Shown here in pieces: positions 15,771 to 24,612 of a DNA stretch of 64,000 nucleotides. Under the pieces are notes generated by a model. The model had not been told where the DNA came from and ran no database searches. It was given only the letters and a program-made list of their open reading frames with translations. Numbering within the stretch: position 1 is the first letter of the stretch; each line of letters begins with the position of its first letter. The position numbers and the translations under genes were made by a program. Source of the DNA: Plantactinospora soyae (GTDB lineage: Bacteria > Actinomycetota > Actinomycetes > Mycobacteriales > Micromonosporaceae); assembly GCF_014874095.1 (NCBI RefSeq), contig NZ_JADBEB010000001.1, positions 4,278,001 to 4,342,000 of the forward strand, written 5' to 3'.

Positions 15771-16352
15771 TCAGGACCTCGGGCGCCAGCCCGGATCGCG
15801 GCCGAACGCGGCCACCAACCGGTCCTGCTCGCTCGCGTCCGGCGCCACCGGTACGCCCGGCTCGACCAGCCCGGCGGCCCGGTACATCGACACCTGGTCG
15901 GTGAACCAGCGCGCGCACTCCCGGACAGCCTCGGCGTCGAGCCGGGGTTCGGTGCCGACGGCGACCATCACGTCCCAGCCGTGCACCAGGTGCTCGGCCA
16001 TCAACTGGTGCAGATACTCCCGGCCGGGCGTGGGCCCGGCCGACAACTCCACCGTGCGGTCCAGTGCGCCGGGCTCGCTGACCGCCCGGTCGGCCGCCTC
16101 GGCGGCGTCCCGTGCCGAGGCGGCCGGATCGTCGCCCAGCACGTCGCCCGCGAACCGGTCACCGACCTGCGCCAGCGTCGCACCGCCGAACAGCGGCACC
16201 GACCAGCGGTCCTCGCCGACGACGTGGTTCACCAGCGTCCGGACATCCCAGCTCCCGCACGGCGTGGCTGCGGTCCACTGGTCGGCGCCGATCCGACCGA
16301 CGTGGTCGGCAAACCCGGTCAGGGCACGTCGGTACGTCCGTAGCAGGTCCAT
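15771..16352 (-). CDS. TIGR03086-type metal-binding / maleylpyruvate isomerase N-domain protein
   Basis: A 193-residue DinB-like four-helix protein. Features are TPCGSWDVRTLVNHVVGEDRW near residues 32-52 and the metal-ligand stretch LMAEHLVHGWDVMVA near residue 130. In actinobacteria such proteins are mycothiol-dependent or metal-binding enzymes, but most have no assigned reaction. The ATG at 16352 begins MDLLRTYRRAL as in the family; the much longer open frame upstream is low-complexity and not credible. Confidence 0.78.
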   Translation of the reverse strand: MDLLRTYRRALTGFADHVGRIGADQWTAATPCGSWDVRTLVNHVVGEDRWSVPLFGGATLAQVGDRFAGDVLGDDPAASARDAAEAADRAVSEPGALDRTVELSAGPTPGREYLHQLMAEHLVHGWDVMVAVGTEPRLDAEAVRECARWFTDQVSMYRAAGLVEPGVPVAPDASEQDRLVAAFGRDPGWRPRS

Positions 16353-16597
16353 CACCCGATTCTGCCCCGATCGGCCGTCCGGCGCCGGAACTGCCCGGAG
16401 CGGAACCGGCCGGATCGGCGAGGGATCGGCGGATGGGCGGTCGGCGGGGAATCGGCGGGGGGCCGCTGGATCAGCCGAGGGATCGCCTGGCGGCGCTGCG
16501 TCGGCGCGCGGGGTCGAGGTGCCGGATGACGCCGCCGTCGATCGGTGGGGGATCGCTGGGTGGGGGATGGGTCGGTCGAGGAGGGTGTCGGGCGGGC
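16353..16597. other. Non-coding spacer with GGATCGGC-like degenerate repeats
   Basis: A G-rich gap with loosely repeated GGATCGGCGGG words. I see no start codon with a coding-quality frame and no clear hairpin. Confidence 0.5.
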
Positions 16598-17200
16598 TCA
16601 GTCCAGTTGCCCGGCGACCAGGCCGAGCTCGCGGGCCACGGAGAGCCGTACCCACTCGGTGAGCTGGCGCCGGGGGAGTACCCGGTCGTGCACCGCCAGT
16701 TGCACGGCGAGCCCGTCGATCAGGGCGTTGATCCGCCAGGCGGCTCCGGCCGGGTCGTCGCAGGTGAAGACGCCGTCCTCGACGCCGGCCGAGATCACCT
16801 CGCCGAGCCCCTCGCGCCGACGCAGGTCCAACCGCCGGGACACCTTCTCCAGTTCCGGGGTACGCAGCGACTCCGACCAGCCGTCGATCCACATCGCCCA
16901 CGACCGGGTACGTCCCGGCGGGGCGTAGAGCCGGAGCAGCTTCTTGAGCTTGACCAGTGGGCTGGCGGTGGACCGGTGCACCACGTCGAGCCGGGCGAGA
17001 TCCTGCTCAGCGGCATACGCGAAGGCCTGGGCGACGAGTCGCTCCTTCGTGGCGAAGTGGTAGAAGACCAGCGCCTGGCTGACCCCGGCGGCCTCGGCCA
17101 CGTCGGCCGTACGGGTATTCGCCAGCCCACGCGCCGCGATCACGTCGCAGGCCGTACGCAGCAGCGAATCCAAACGCACCTCGGCCGCACGTCTCGTCAC
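16598..17200 (-). CDS. TetR/AcrR-family regulator (BetI-like C-terminus)
   Basis: A 200-residue repressor. The N-terminal HTH spans about residues 10-55 (IAARGLANTRTADVAEAAGVSQALVFYHFATK). The C-terminal ligand domain resembles the TetR_C_6 group (WAMWIDGWSESLRTPEL). It is divergent from the TRAP transporter genes, 305 bases away, so it may regulate them or itself; that link is positional. The AT-rich stretch 17228-17262 between them is a likely promoter/operator area. Confidence 0.85.
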   Translation of the reverse strand: MTRRAAEVRLDSLLRTACDVIAARGLANTRTADVAEAAGVSQALVFYHFATKERLVAQAFAYAAEQDLARLDVVHRSTASPLVKLKKLLRLYAPPGRTRSWAMWIDGWSESLRTPELEKVSRRLDLRRREGLGEVISAGVEDGVFTCDDPAGAAWRINALIDGLAVQLAVHDRVLPRRQLTEWVRLSVARELGLVAGQLD

Positions 17201-17504
17201 GCGGCTACGTTAGCCCATCCGGGCCAGCACAATAAGCTATCAACACGTCGGATAAGTTACTACCGGGTCAGACTGTCCAGTAGCGCATCAGAAGCGTCAC
17301 GATGCCCCTGCGGACGCGCAGCCGGCGGACCGGGTCCACGGTGGCGTCGGCGTCGACGACGGCAGGTCCTCCGGAACGGGGTGACGACCGGCTCCGGAGG
17401 CCGGAATACCGGCCGGCGCACCACGCCAACCGCCCGGCCCGTGGAGCCAACCGCCCGGCCCACGAAGATCGGCCATGATCGGTACCGCATAGTAGGGTCC
17501 GCTC

Positions 17505-20051
17505 ATGCCAGACGGTGTGGCCAAAATCCCTCCGGCGGCGGATGCCGAGCCGGGACCGGCGCCGGGTGAGTCCACCCTGGAACGGCCGGCCGGCGGCTCC
17601 GGCCCGCAACCCCCGAACCTGACCCGTGACACAGAGTCGCCCCGTGACGCGGAGTCGACCCCTGGTGCGAAGGCGCGCCATGACGTGGAGTCGACCCGTG
17701 GTGCGCCGGTCGCGTTGGCCACCCCCGGTGTGGCCGACGCCCCGGTGGCGTTCGACGACGAGGAACGCCCCGCCCGCCGGCTCACCGGCCCGGTCGACCT
17801 CGGCGTCGCGGTGGTCGCGTTCGCCGTCGCGCTGCTGGTGCTGTGGCAGGTGTTCCGCCCGCTGGCACAGGGCAGCCAGTTCTATCTGATCGTCTTCCTG
17901 GCCGGCGTACTTCCGCTGGTCTTTCTCGCGTACCGGTCGGGCCTGCGGCTACCGGACCGGCTGACGGGCCGGCTGCCGGCGCGACTGGCGCCACGCGTAC
18001 CCGATCCGGACGGCCCGCCGGAGCGCCGGCGTGACCTGCCGACGGTGGCCGACTGGCTGCTGGCCGGGCTGGCCCTGGTGGTCTGTCTCTATCCGGTGAT
18101 CCCGCTCGCGTTCGGGAACGCGGGCGGCGGCTACGACGCCTTCCTCGACCGGCAGGGCCTGCTCGCCCCGGTGGACGTGGTGATGGGCGCTCTGCTGCTG
18201 GTGCTGCTGGTGGAGGCCTGTCGGCGCACCACCGGCTGGATCCTGCCGGTGGTCTGCCTGGTCTTCCTCGGCTACGGCTACTACGGCGGACTGCTGCCCC
18301 AGACCTGGACGATCGCCCACGCGGGCCTCGACTTCGGACAGATCGTCGACGCCTTCTACAACTCCGGCAGCGGGTTCTACGGCACCCCGCTGGACGTCGC
18401 GGCCACCTACATCGTGCTGTTCACCATCTACGGCGCCGTGCTCGACCTCTCCGGCGCCGGACGGTTCTTCGTCGACCTGTCGGTCGCCGCCTTCCGCCGG
18501 TCCCGCAGCGCCGCCGGCCGGACCGCGGTCGCCTCCGGGTTCCTGCTCGGCACGGTCTCCGGATCGGGTACGGCCACAGCCGTCAGCGTCGGCGCGGTCA
18601 CCTGGCCGATCCTGCGCCGGGCCGGCTATCCCGCCGAACATGCCGGCGGAATGCTGGCGGCGGCCGGGGTGGGCGCGATCCTCTCCCCGCCGACCCTCGG
18701 CGCCGCCGCCTTCATCGTCGCGGAGTACCTCGAGGTCTCCTACCTGACCGTGCTCGGCTGGGCGGTGATCCCGACCCTGCTCTACTACCTCGGCATCCTG
18801 CTCGCCGTCGAGATCGACGCGCGCCGGTTCAAGGTACGGCCGGTGGAGGTGGCCGCCGGCTCGGCGTGGCGGCTGCTGGCCCGGTTCGGCTACCACTTCT
18901 CCTCGCTGATCGTGATCGTCGTACTGCTCGCGGTCGGGGTGAGCGCGACCCGGTCCGTGGTCTACGCGACCGGGCTGGCGGTGCTGCTGTCCTTCCTCGA
19001 CCGGCGCAGTTGGCTGACCCCGCAGCGGCTCTTCGCCGCGCTCTCCGCGGGCGTACGGGGCGTACTTCCGGTCGTGGCGGTCTGCGCGGCGGCCGGCATC
19101 ATCACCGCCACCACCACGAAGACCGGGCTGGGTGCGCAGTTCGCCTCGCTACTGGTCCGTGGTGCCCAGGCGCTCGCCGACGACCCGACCGTCGTACTGG
19201 CGCTGACCGTGGTGTTCGCCGCGGTCGCGCTGTCACTGCTCGGGCTCGCCGTACCGGTCACCGCGTCCTTCATCATCGGCTGGGTGATCATCGGCCCGGC
19301 GCTGCTGGCGCTGGGCGTCCCGGCGCCGGCGGCCGCGATGTTCGTCTTCTACTACTCGGTCCTGTCCGAGGTCACCCCGCCCACCGCACTGGCCGCCGTG
19401 GGCGCGGCGGCGATCACCGGCGGCCGGACCGTACCGACGATGTGGCAGGCCCTGAAGTACGCCCTGCCGGCCTTCCTCGCGCCGATCGCGTTCGTGCTCA
19501 CCGGGCCCGGGGAGTACCTGCTCGGCCGGGGCTCGCCGCTGGAGGTGCTCTGGGCCGGCCTGGTCGGCTGTCTCGGGGTGGCGGCGTTGGCGGTGGCGAC
19601 CGGTGGCTGGCTGCTCGGGGTGGGCCCGGCCGGGCCGGTCGAGCGGGTCCTCACGGCGCTCGCCGGACTGCTGCTGCTCTACCTGCACCCGGTCTCGATC
19701 GCGATCGGGGTCGCGTTGATCGTGATCGCCGTGCTGATCGCGCTGGCGCGGCGGCGCGGGACGGTGGAAACAGGTCCGGACGATCCGGCATCGGCAGGTC
19801 CGCCGGTCCCGGGCGGTACGACCGGAGGTGGCGGTGTGACCGGCGGCGAGGGCGTGGCCGGAGCCGGCGGTGCGCCCGGCGCGGGTGTGAGCGGAGCCGG
19901 CGGTGCCACCGGAGGCGAGGGTGCGACCGGAGGTGGCGGTGTCACCGGAGGCGACGGTGTGACCGGAGGTGCCGGGCCGGGTGCCGGGGCGGAGGACGCC
20001 GGTTCGAGGCGGCAGGAGTTCGGTTCGAGCGTGGGAGAGGAAGCGAAATGA
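17505..20051 (+). CDS. TRAP transporter permease, fused 4TM/12TM subunits
   Basis: An 848-residue inner-membrane protein fusing the small (DctQ-like) and large (DctM-like) TRAP subunits, typical of TAXI systems. Residues 1-90 are a Pro/Arg-rich cytoplasmic leader. Membrane segments start at DLGVAVVAFAVALLVLW. The large domain carries GTVSGSGTATAVSVGAVTWP and the ASFIIGWVIIGPALLALG stretch. The last 80 residues are a Gly-rich repeat (GGxG, GGEGVTGG), unusual for the family. The stop overlaps the TAXI gene start. Secondary transport driven by an ion gradient is known for the family; the substrate is unknown. Confidence 0.9.
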   Translation: MPDGVAKIPPAADAEPGPAPGESTLERPAGGSGPQPPNLTRDTESPRDAESTPGAKARHDVESTRGAPVALATPGVADAPVAFDDEERPARRLTGPVDLGVAVVAFAVALLVLWQVFRPLAQGSQFYLIVFLAGVLPLVFLAYRSGLRLPDRLTGRLPARLAPRVPDPDGPPERRRDLPTVADWLLAGLALVVCLYPVIPLAFGNAGGGYDAFLDRQGLLAPVDVVMGALLLVLLVEACRRTTGWILPVVCLVFLGYGYYGGLLPQTWTIAHAGLDFGQIVDAFYNSGSGFYGTPLDVAATYIVLFTIYGAVLDLSGAGRFFVDLSVAAFRRSRSAAGRTAVASGFLLGTVSGSGTATAVSVGAVTWPILRRAGYPAEHAGGMLAAAGVGAILSPPTLGAAAFIVAEYLEVSYLTVLGWAVIPTLLYYLGILLAVEIDARRFKVRPVEVAAGSAWRLLARFGYHFSSLIVIVVLLAVGVSATRSVVYATGLAVLLSFLDRRSWLTPQRLFAALSAGVRGVLPVVAVCAAAGIITATTTKTGLGAQFASLLVRGAQALADDPTVVLALTVVFAAVALSLLGLAVPVTASFIIGWVIIGPALLALGVPAPAAAMFVFYYSVLSEVTPPTALAAVGAAAITGGRTVPTMWQALKYALPAFLAPIAFVLTGPGEYLLGRGSPLEVLWAGLVGCLGVAALAVATGGWLLGVGPAGPVERVLTALAGLLLLYLHPVSIAIGVALIVIAVLIALARRRGTVETGPDDPASAGPPVPGGTTGGGGVTGGEGVAGAGGAPGAGVSGAGGATGGEGATGGGGVTGGDGVTGGAGPGAGAEDAGSRRQEFGSSVGEEAK

Positions 20052-21067
20052 AGCGTGCAACGAGGATCCTGGCAGTGGTCACGGCCACCGGCCTGGGCCT
20101 GACGGGACTCGCCGGCTGCGGCGGACGGCAGGACGCCGGCACCAGCGACGCCGGTGGCGAGGTCACCTGCGAGGTCGCCACGGAGACCCGGATCGGCATC
20201 GCGACCGGCAACGCCACCGGCGTCTACTTCGCGCTCGGCAACGCCTACGCCGACCAGGTCTCCAGCAGCCCGGGCAGCAAGGTGAAGGCGACGGCGGCCG
20301 AGACCGGGGCGTCGGTACAGAACATCCAGCAGCTCGTCGCCGGCACGTACGCCGTGGCGTTCTCGCTGGCCGACACGGCCGCCGACGCCGTGCAGGGCAC
20401 CGGTAGCTTCGAGGGGCAGAAGCAACCGGTGCAGGCGCTGGCCCGGATCCACACCAACTTCACCCAGGTGATCGTGCGCAGCGGCGCCGGGATCAACTCG
20501 GTGGCCGACATGCGGGGCAAGCGCGTCTCCACCGGTTCACCGAAGTCGGGTACCGAGGTCATCGCCAACCGGCTGCTCCAGGCCGCCGGGCTCGACCCGG
20601 CAAAGGACATCCAGGCCCAACGGCTGGACCTGACCAAGACCGTGGACGGGATGAAGGACGGCTCGATCGACGCGCTGTTCTGGTCCGGCGGCCTACCGAC
20701 CCCCGGCATCACGGATCTGCTCACCACGGCCAAGGGCCAGGTAACGTTTCTGGACATCACGCCACTGCTGGCTGAGATGAAGAAAATCAACCCGGTGTAC
20801 GAGGAAGGCTCGATCCCGGCCTCCACGTACGGCACCCCGGCGGACGTCAAGACCATCGTGGTACCCAACTTCCTGCTGGTGAAGGACACCCTCGACGCGA
20901 ACGTGGTCTGCGTGCTGACCAAGACGCTGTTCGACCGGAAGCCCCAACTGGAACAGGCCAACGCGGCGGCCAAGGAGATCAGCCTGGACACCGCCCGCAA
21001 GACCGACCCGGTGCTCCTGCACCGAGGGGCGGCCCAGGCGCTCGACGACCTGAACGCCCCGAAGTAG
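20048..21067 (+). CDS. TAXI-family TRAP transporter solute-binding lipoprotein
   Basis: A 339-residue binding protein for the fused TRAP permease. A lipoprotein signal with lipobox LAGC puts the lipidated Cys at residue 24. The TAXI fold follows: RIGIATGNATGVYFALGNAYAD, an ETGASVQNIQQLV loop, and MRGKRVSTGSPKSGTEV near residue 160. The ATG overlaps the permease TGA, so the two are co-translated. A strong hairpin follows the stop. Confidence 0.92.
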   Translation: MKRATRILAVVTATGLGLTGLAGCGGRQDAGTSDAGGEVTCEVATETRIGIATGNATGVYFALGNAYADQVSSSPGSKVKATAAETGASVQNIQQLVAGTYAVAFSLADTAADAVQGTGSFEGQKQPVQALARIHTNFTQVIVRSGAGINSVADMRGKRVSTGSPKSGTEVIANRLLQAAGLDPAKDIQAQRLDLTKTVDGMKDGSIDALFWSGGLPTPGITDLLTTAKGQVTFLDITPLLAEMKKINPVYEEGSIPASTYGTPADVKTIVVPNFLLVKDTLDANVVCVLTKTLFDRKPQLEQANAAAKEISLDTARKTDPVLLHRGAAQALDDLNAPK

Positions 21068-21072
21068 CCGTA

Positions 21073-21140
21073 CGTCCGCCCGCGCCGCCACCCCTAGAAC
21101 CCCAGGTTCCTAGGAAGCTCTAGGGGTGGCGGCGCGGACG
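21073..21140 (+). terminator. Large hairpin terminator after the TRAP-TAXI operon
   Basis: A perfect 15-bp stem (21083-21097 with 21120-21134), extended by an outer CGTCCGC/GCGGACG pair, starts six bases after the TAXI stop. The loop contains CCTAGG. It separates the operon from the tRNA genes. Confidence 0.8.
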
Positions 21141-21286
21141 TCTGTCCGGCCCTGGGCTTGGTTGCCCGGATCGGGCCCCACCGACGGCACGGAACCCCTG
21201 CTGACCAGCCTGTACGCCCCCGAGTTGGCATCTGTTCGTGGCCTCGGCTAAAGTTCTCATCCGTCACCAGGAAACACCGGAGACAA

Positions 21287-21359
21287 GCGGACGTAGCGCA
21301 GTTGGTAGCGCATCACCTTGCCAAGGTGAGGGTCGCGGGTTCGAGTCCCGTCGTCCGCT
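21287..21359 (+). tRNA. tRNA-Gly (GCC)
   Basis: A 73-nt cloverleaf. Acceptor GCGGACG pairs with CGTCCGC. The anticodon arm TCACC-TTGCCAA-GGTGA gives anticodon GCC, and the T arm contains GGGTTCGAGTCCC. No CCA is encoded. Confidence 0.97.
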
Positions 21360-21391
21360 CGGAGATGCCGCCACAAGTCGGGGGCTACCTC

Positions 21392-21462
21392 GGTGGAGTG
21401 GCCGAGAGGCGAGGCAACGGCCTGCAAAGCCGTGTACACGGGTTCAAATCCCGTCTCCACCT
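21392..21462 (+). tRNA. tRNA-Cys (GCA)
   Basis: A 71-nt cloverleaf. Acceptor GGTGGAG pairs with CTCCACC. The anticodon arm ACGGC-CTGCAAA-GCCGT gives anticodon GCA, and the T arm contains GGGTTCAAATCCC. It lies 32 bases after tRNA-Gly, probably in one transcript. Confidence 0.97.
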
Positions 21463-21474
21463 CGGTATCAACGA

Positions 21475-21549
21475 GGGCGATTGGCGCAGTGGGAGCGCGC
21501 TTCCTTGACACGGAAGAGGTCACTGGTTCAAACCCAGTATCGCCCACCA
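21475..21549 (+). tRNA. tRNA-Val (GAC)
   Basis: A 75-nt cloverleaf with encoded CCA. Acceptor GGGCGAT pairs with ATCGCCC. The anticodon arm CTTCC-TTGACAC-GGAAG gives anticodon GAC, and the T arm contains TGGTTCAAACCCA. Its 3' 49 bases are duplicated at 27139-27187, which marks it as an integration site. Confidence 0.97.
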
Positions 21550-21691
21550 GTTATATATGCAGGTCAAATGGCTCGTTACCGGATCTTCGGTAACGAGCCA
21601 TTTCGTAGTTGCTCCTTACGGTGGGAGCAAATTGGGAGCACATGATCATCTACGGCGGCCCAGCGGCGGGTCCGAGCGATGGATGACGTCG
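21501..21691. repeat. tRNA-Val attachment repeat, copy 1 (att-like)
   Basis: This 191-bp direct repeat pairs with 27139-27329 without gaps (183 of 191 identical by eye). The first 49 bases are the 3' end of tRNA-Val and are identical; all eight differences fall in the 142 bases after it. It includes the hairpin at 21567-21602. A tyrosine-recombinase attachment site at a tRNA 3' end is the natural reading. Confidence 0.85.
21567..21602 (+). terminator. Hairpin after tRNA-Val
   Basis: A perfect 15-bp stem (21567-21581 with 21588-21602) and 6-base loop lie 17 bases past the tRNA. The matching copy at about 27205-27240 keeps the stem although the loop-side bases differ, so pairing is conserved. 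It probably terminates the tRNA transcript. Confidence 0.7.
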
Positions 21692-21885
21692 TACCGGTCG
21701 GACTGGCAGCAAGATGATCGCCGTCGTCGGGCGTTGGGCCACGTTGACGGGTCCGTGGTCGGCGGAGCCCTTAACGGCTTCCGTGAGGGTCCGTCAACCG
21801 GACCAGCGAACTGGGTGATCAGAGAGCCTCACCACGCCTACTCCTGAATCTTTCGGCTACGGCGTGGGCTGCCTTCCGCGGCACC

Positions 21886-22939
21886 TTGCCACAGCCGGTG
21901 ACACTGGAGCGCAGCGTCAGCTGGTACAGCTCCTGCACCGGTTCAGTTAAAGAACAAGCCCGGCGCGAGACCGGATCGCACAGCAGGCGGCTGAGTACAT
22001 CGTCGGGATCTTTGCTCCCCAAGCAGCAGCGGCTCGTCAACCAGTGCGGCGCCACCCTCATCTACCCCGGCCGGGTGTCACAGAGCATCCAGCTGAGCAA
22101 CACGAGCTCGGCCTGGACGGAGAGCTCTCACGTGGAGATGATCGCCCGTACCGGCCAGGTCTCCAGCCTTCTGGTCCAGCTCACCGCCGCCTGCTCGGCA
22201 CCGTGCACGGTGCCGCAGTCCGACGCATGGGGAGTCGAGTCACTGACGTATCTCGAACTCGAATCTGGCGAACTCCGCTTCTCCGGCAACCCTTCAAGCG
22301 GTAGCACGACCTCCATCATCCCGACGTGGACGCTGACCGCGACCGCACCGGGAGCGATCCCGATCATCCCGTCGATTAACTGGCGGCTGCCCGACGTCCT
22401 CACCATCCGCTGTGATGCCATGATTGGCTCAAGGTCCGGATGTGTGGTGCGGTCCTATATTCCGACCCTGCTGCTGTCCTACTCGACCGACGGCGCCTCG
22501 GCCGTCATGATCGCTGGGCCAGCAATACCTCACGGACGGGTGGGGCTACGAGTACGGCGGCGGAGCCCCGTTGCGCCGGCTCGCCGACGAATCGCTGCAA
22601 CGCACCAACCGCAACATCATCTGCGACTCGACGTTCGTACCACGGCCGGCGGAGGTGCCAGAAGACTCCTGCGACGAGTTCCCGTTCGCCGCCACCTACG
22701 AAAGTGGCGCCATGCTCGGTCTGACCGGAGCCCAGTGCGCCGAGGTGCTGCCGTACATCGACGATGTCACCGGCACCTGGGACGTGCGCTACCTCAAACC
22801 GGTCACCGGCAGCGAACGCTGCGTACGCGGCCACGTCAGCCTGGCAAGCAACACCGACGTCGGTGGGGACCTCGGCCGGCTCACCACCGCCCAGCGGCTC
22901 CTCGACCACGAGGAATACTGGATCGGCATCACAAGCTAG
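21886..22939 (+). pseudogene. NucA/NucB-domain nuclease-like gene, frameshifted
   Basis: Two adjacent frames read as one protein. Frame 1 (21886 to about 22505) gives a Ser/Thr-rich, probably exported region (SQSIQLSNTSSAWTES, PSINWRLPDVLTIRCD). Frame 2 (about 22511-22939) gives the NucA/NucB-like part with NIICDSTFVPRP and the signature CDEFPFAATYESGA. The join is near 22500-22511 and needs a one-base shift. The true N-terminus is unclear. DNA hydrolysis is expected only of an intact version. The gene is convergent with the DUF6461 gene. A sequencing error at the join would restore it. Confidence 0.7.
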
Positions 22940-22963
22940 ACCTCGGTGCGGTGCGGTGCGGTG

Positions 22964-23012
22964 CGGTGCGGTCCGGTCCGCTCCGGGCCCGCCACCGGCC
23001 CGGACCGCACCG
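22964..23012. terminator. GGTGC-repeat hairpin between convergent genes
   Basis: Tandem GGTGC units (22944-22970) lead into a 12-bp stem (22964-22975 with 23001-23012). It lies exactly between the convergent nuclease-like and DUF6461 genes and could stop transcription from both sides. Confidence 0.6.
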
Positions 23013-23013
23013 C

Positions 23014-23604
23014 CTACAGGTTGAGCCAGTCCGACAGCAACGGCCCCTCGATGTCGCCTGCGGCGAGGCGCACCCCGGTCAGCTGCGACAGCAGCGCAAG
23101 CGCGCGCAGGACCGGGCTCACCTCCCCGTCACCAGGCATCGGCCGATCAGGATCTAACCCAACCAGACGTTGCTGGTCAACCAGCTCATCTGGGGCGCTA
23201 CCGAGACGCACATGCGCTATGTCCGGCTCGAAGCCGACCACGACCTGTCCATCTCGCGCATACCCGAAAAAGGCCATCGCCGAGGCCGACTTCCAGACCG
23301 TAACCGCCTCACCGGATGTGGACAACGTCCGCAGCAAGTCGAGCTGGCCGACCTCTACCCCATCCTCCTGAAAGGCAAAGCTCCAATCCCCCGCCGAGCC
23401 GACCCGGACCACGGGCTCCGCTACGCCGAACTCCTCAACCGCCGCACCGCGCTCTAACACGGCGGACACCTCCGGATCAAACCCCAAATCGTCGGCCAAC
23501 CGCCGCACGTCACGGCCGCGCACCACGGTAAGACAGAAGCCAACCGAGAGTAACGGCTTGACCCACCCCCAGCCGACCAACGCTTCGGACAACCAAGGAC
23601 CCAA
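23014..23604 (-). CDS. DUF6461-like protein
   Basis: Up to 196 residues. The core matches the actinobacterial DUF6461 pattern: CLTVVRGRDVRRLADDLGFDPE near residue 24, then WSFAFQEDGVEVGQLDLLRTLS and SASAMAFFGYARDGQVVVGFEPD. Function is unknown; there is no membrane span or signal. The start is uncertain: the TTG at 23604 and an unusually short N-terminus suggest the usual beginning may have been lost. It is convergent with the broken nuclease gene, the layout of a toxin and a partner, but no experimental link is known to me. Confidence 0.65.
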   Translation of the reverse strand: MGPWLSEALVGWGWVKPLLSVGFCLTVVRGRDVRRLADDLGFDPEVSAVLERGAAVEEFGVAEPVVRVGSAGDWSFAFQEDGVEVGQLDLLRTLSTSGEAVTVWKSASAMAFFGYARDGQVVVGFEPDIAHVRLGSAPDELVDQQRLVGLDPDRPMPGDGEVSPVLRALALLSQLTGVRLAAGDIEGPLLSDWLNL

Positions 23605-23840
23605 AAACCCACGCTCCCGTCCCCGTAGTCCTCCCCTATCCTTACCATCCCGATCTACCTGCCACGGCGGTTAGGGCTCGGTCCCGGGCCGACCGCGACA
23701 ACCGGTAGCACCACCCGCCCCGACAGCCCACGACACCGAAAGCCCCGATGGCCGCCCCCCACGACCACACCCAGACGGCAGCCGATTCCCAGGAAGTCCT
23801 CCACGGGTCTGTGGATCGAACGGTGTTCCGGCCTGACACG

Positions 23841-23856
23841 CCAGGCGTGTGCCTGG
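23841..23856. repeat. Perfect palindrome just before the IS256 remnant
   Basis: CCAGGC-GTGT-GCCTGG is a perfect 6-bp dyad 17 bases upstream of the IS256-type start. It may belong to the element's left end or to an operator. Confidence 0.35.
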
Positions 23857-23872
23857 TGAGGAGGGTGCCGTG

Positions 23873-24209
23873 ATGACCGCGACACTGAATAACGTGACCC
23901 CGAGGAAGGCGAAATCCGAGCCGTCGGCGGAGGCGAAAGCCGCTGCCGAGTTGGTGCGGTTGGCCAAGGAGCAGGGCCTGCCGTTGACAGGTCCGGACGG
24001 TCTGCTCAAGCAGTTGACCAAGACGGTCCTGGAGACCGCGCTCAACGAGGAGATGACCGAGCACCTTGGCTATGAAAAAACATGATCCGGCGGGCGTCGG
24101 CGCTGGCAACATCCGTAACGGCAGCCGGCCGAAGAGCGTACTGACCGACGCCGGCGGGCCGGTCCAGATCGACGTGCCCCGGGATCGAGCCGGGACGTTC
24201 GAGTACTAG
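23873..24209 (+). pseudogene. IS256-family transposase, N-terminal remnant
   Basis: Starts at ATG 23873 (an overlapping GTG at 23870 is possible) after a GAGGAGGG site. It reads through the IS256 N-terminal region KQLTKTVLETALNEEMTEHLGYE. A run of six A at 24075-24080 breaks the frame. The other frame continues with HDPAGVGAGNIRNGSRPKSVL and DVPRDRAGTFEY before a stop at 24207. The DDE catalytic domain is absent, so it cannot transpose. Confidence 0.85.
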
Positions 24210-24598
24210 AGGACTCGGGCACGGTTCGCTGGGCCGACAAGCACGACATATTCCGGGCCGCCGCGACTGTCGTTGCGCTACACCCGGCGGTGTTCCACGG
24301 TCTGCTGGCCGGCTATCACGCGGTCTACGGCGACCTTCAACCAGCGGAGGCGCTCACTCTGCTGGAGCACCTGCGCCTTCCGGCCGACGCCGAAGGTGTC
24401 GCCCAGCTACGGACAGTCTTACGCAAGGGCGCCAAAAACCACTAGGACGACCCCGGCCTCTGGAACGTCCAGTAGCGCCTGCATGTCCGCAGCTTGCTGA
24501 ACATGATCGGAATCCCGGTTCTCGACAGATCCGGGTGTAGTCGCCGTCGCTCTAGTTTCCTGACGCAGACCGAAATACGGCTGCGCCGAAAGCGCTGA
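24206..24598 (+). pseudogene. Unidentified gene remnant interrupted by two TAG codons
   Basis: One frame from 24206 to the TGA at 24596 is open apart from TAG at 24443 and 24473. It reads as ordinary protein (RWADKHDIFRAAATVVALHP, LTLLEHLRLPADAEGVAQLR, then LWNVQ-stop-RLHVRSLLNMIG). No start codon is obvious because the 5' end abuts the IS256 remnant. I do not recognise the family. Coding-like composition on both sides of the stops suggests recent decay, or amber readthrough, which is less likely. Confidence 0.45.
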
Positions 24599-24612
24599 GT
24601 TACGGTGCTCCG

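Noticed and set aside
21257-21547. Minus-strand frame MGDTGFEPVTSSV... of 96 codons
   Set aside because: It is antisense to the three tRNA genes; GFEPVTSSV-type proteins are a known artefact of translating tRNA complements. The same applies to 26961-27185.
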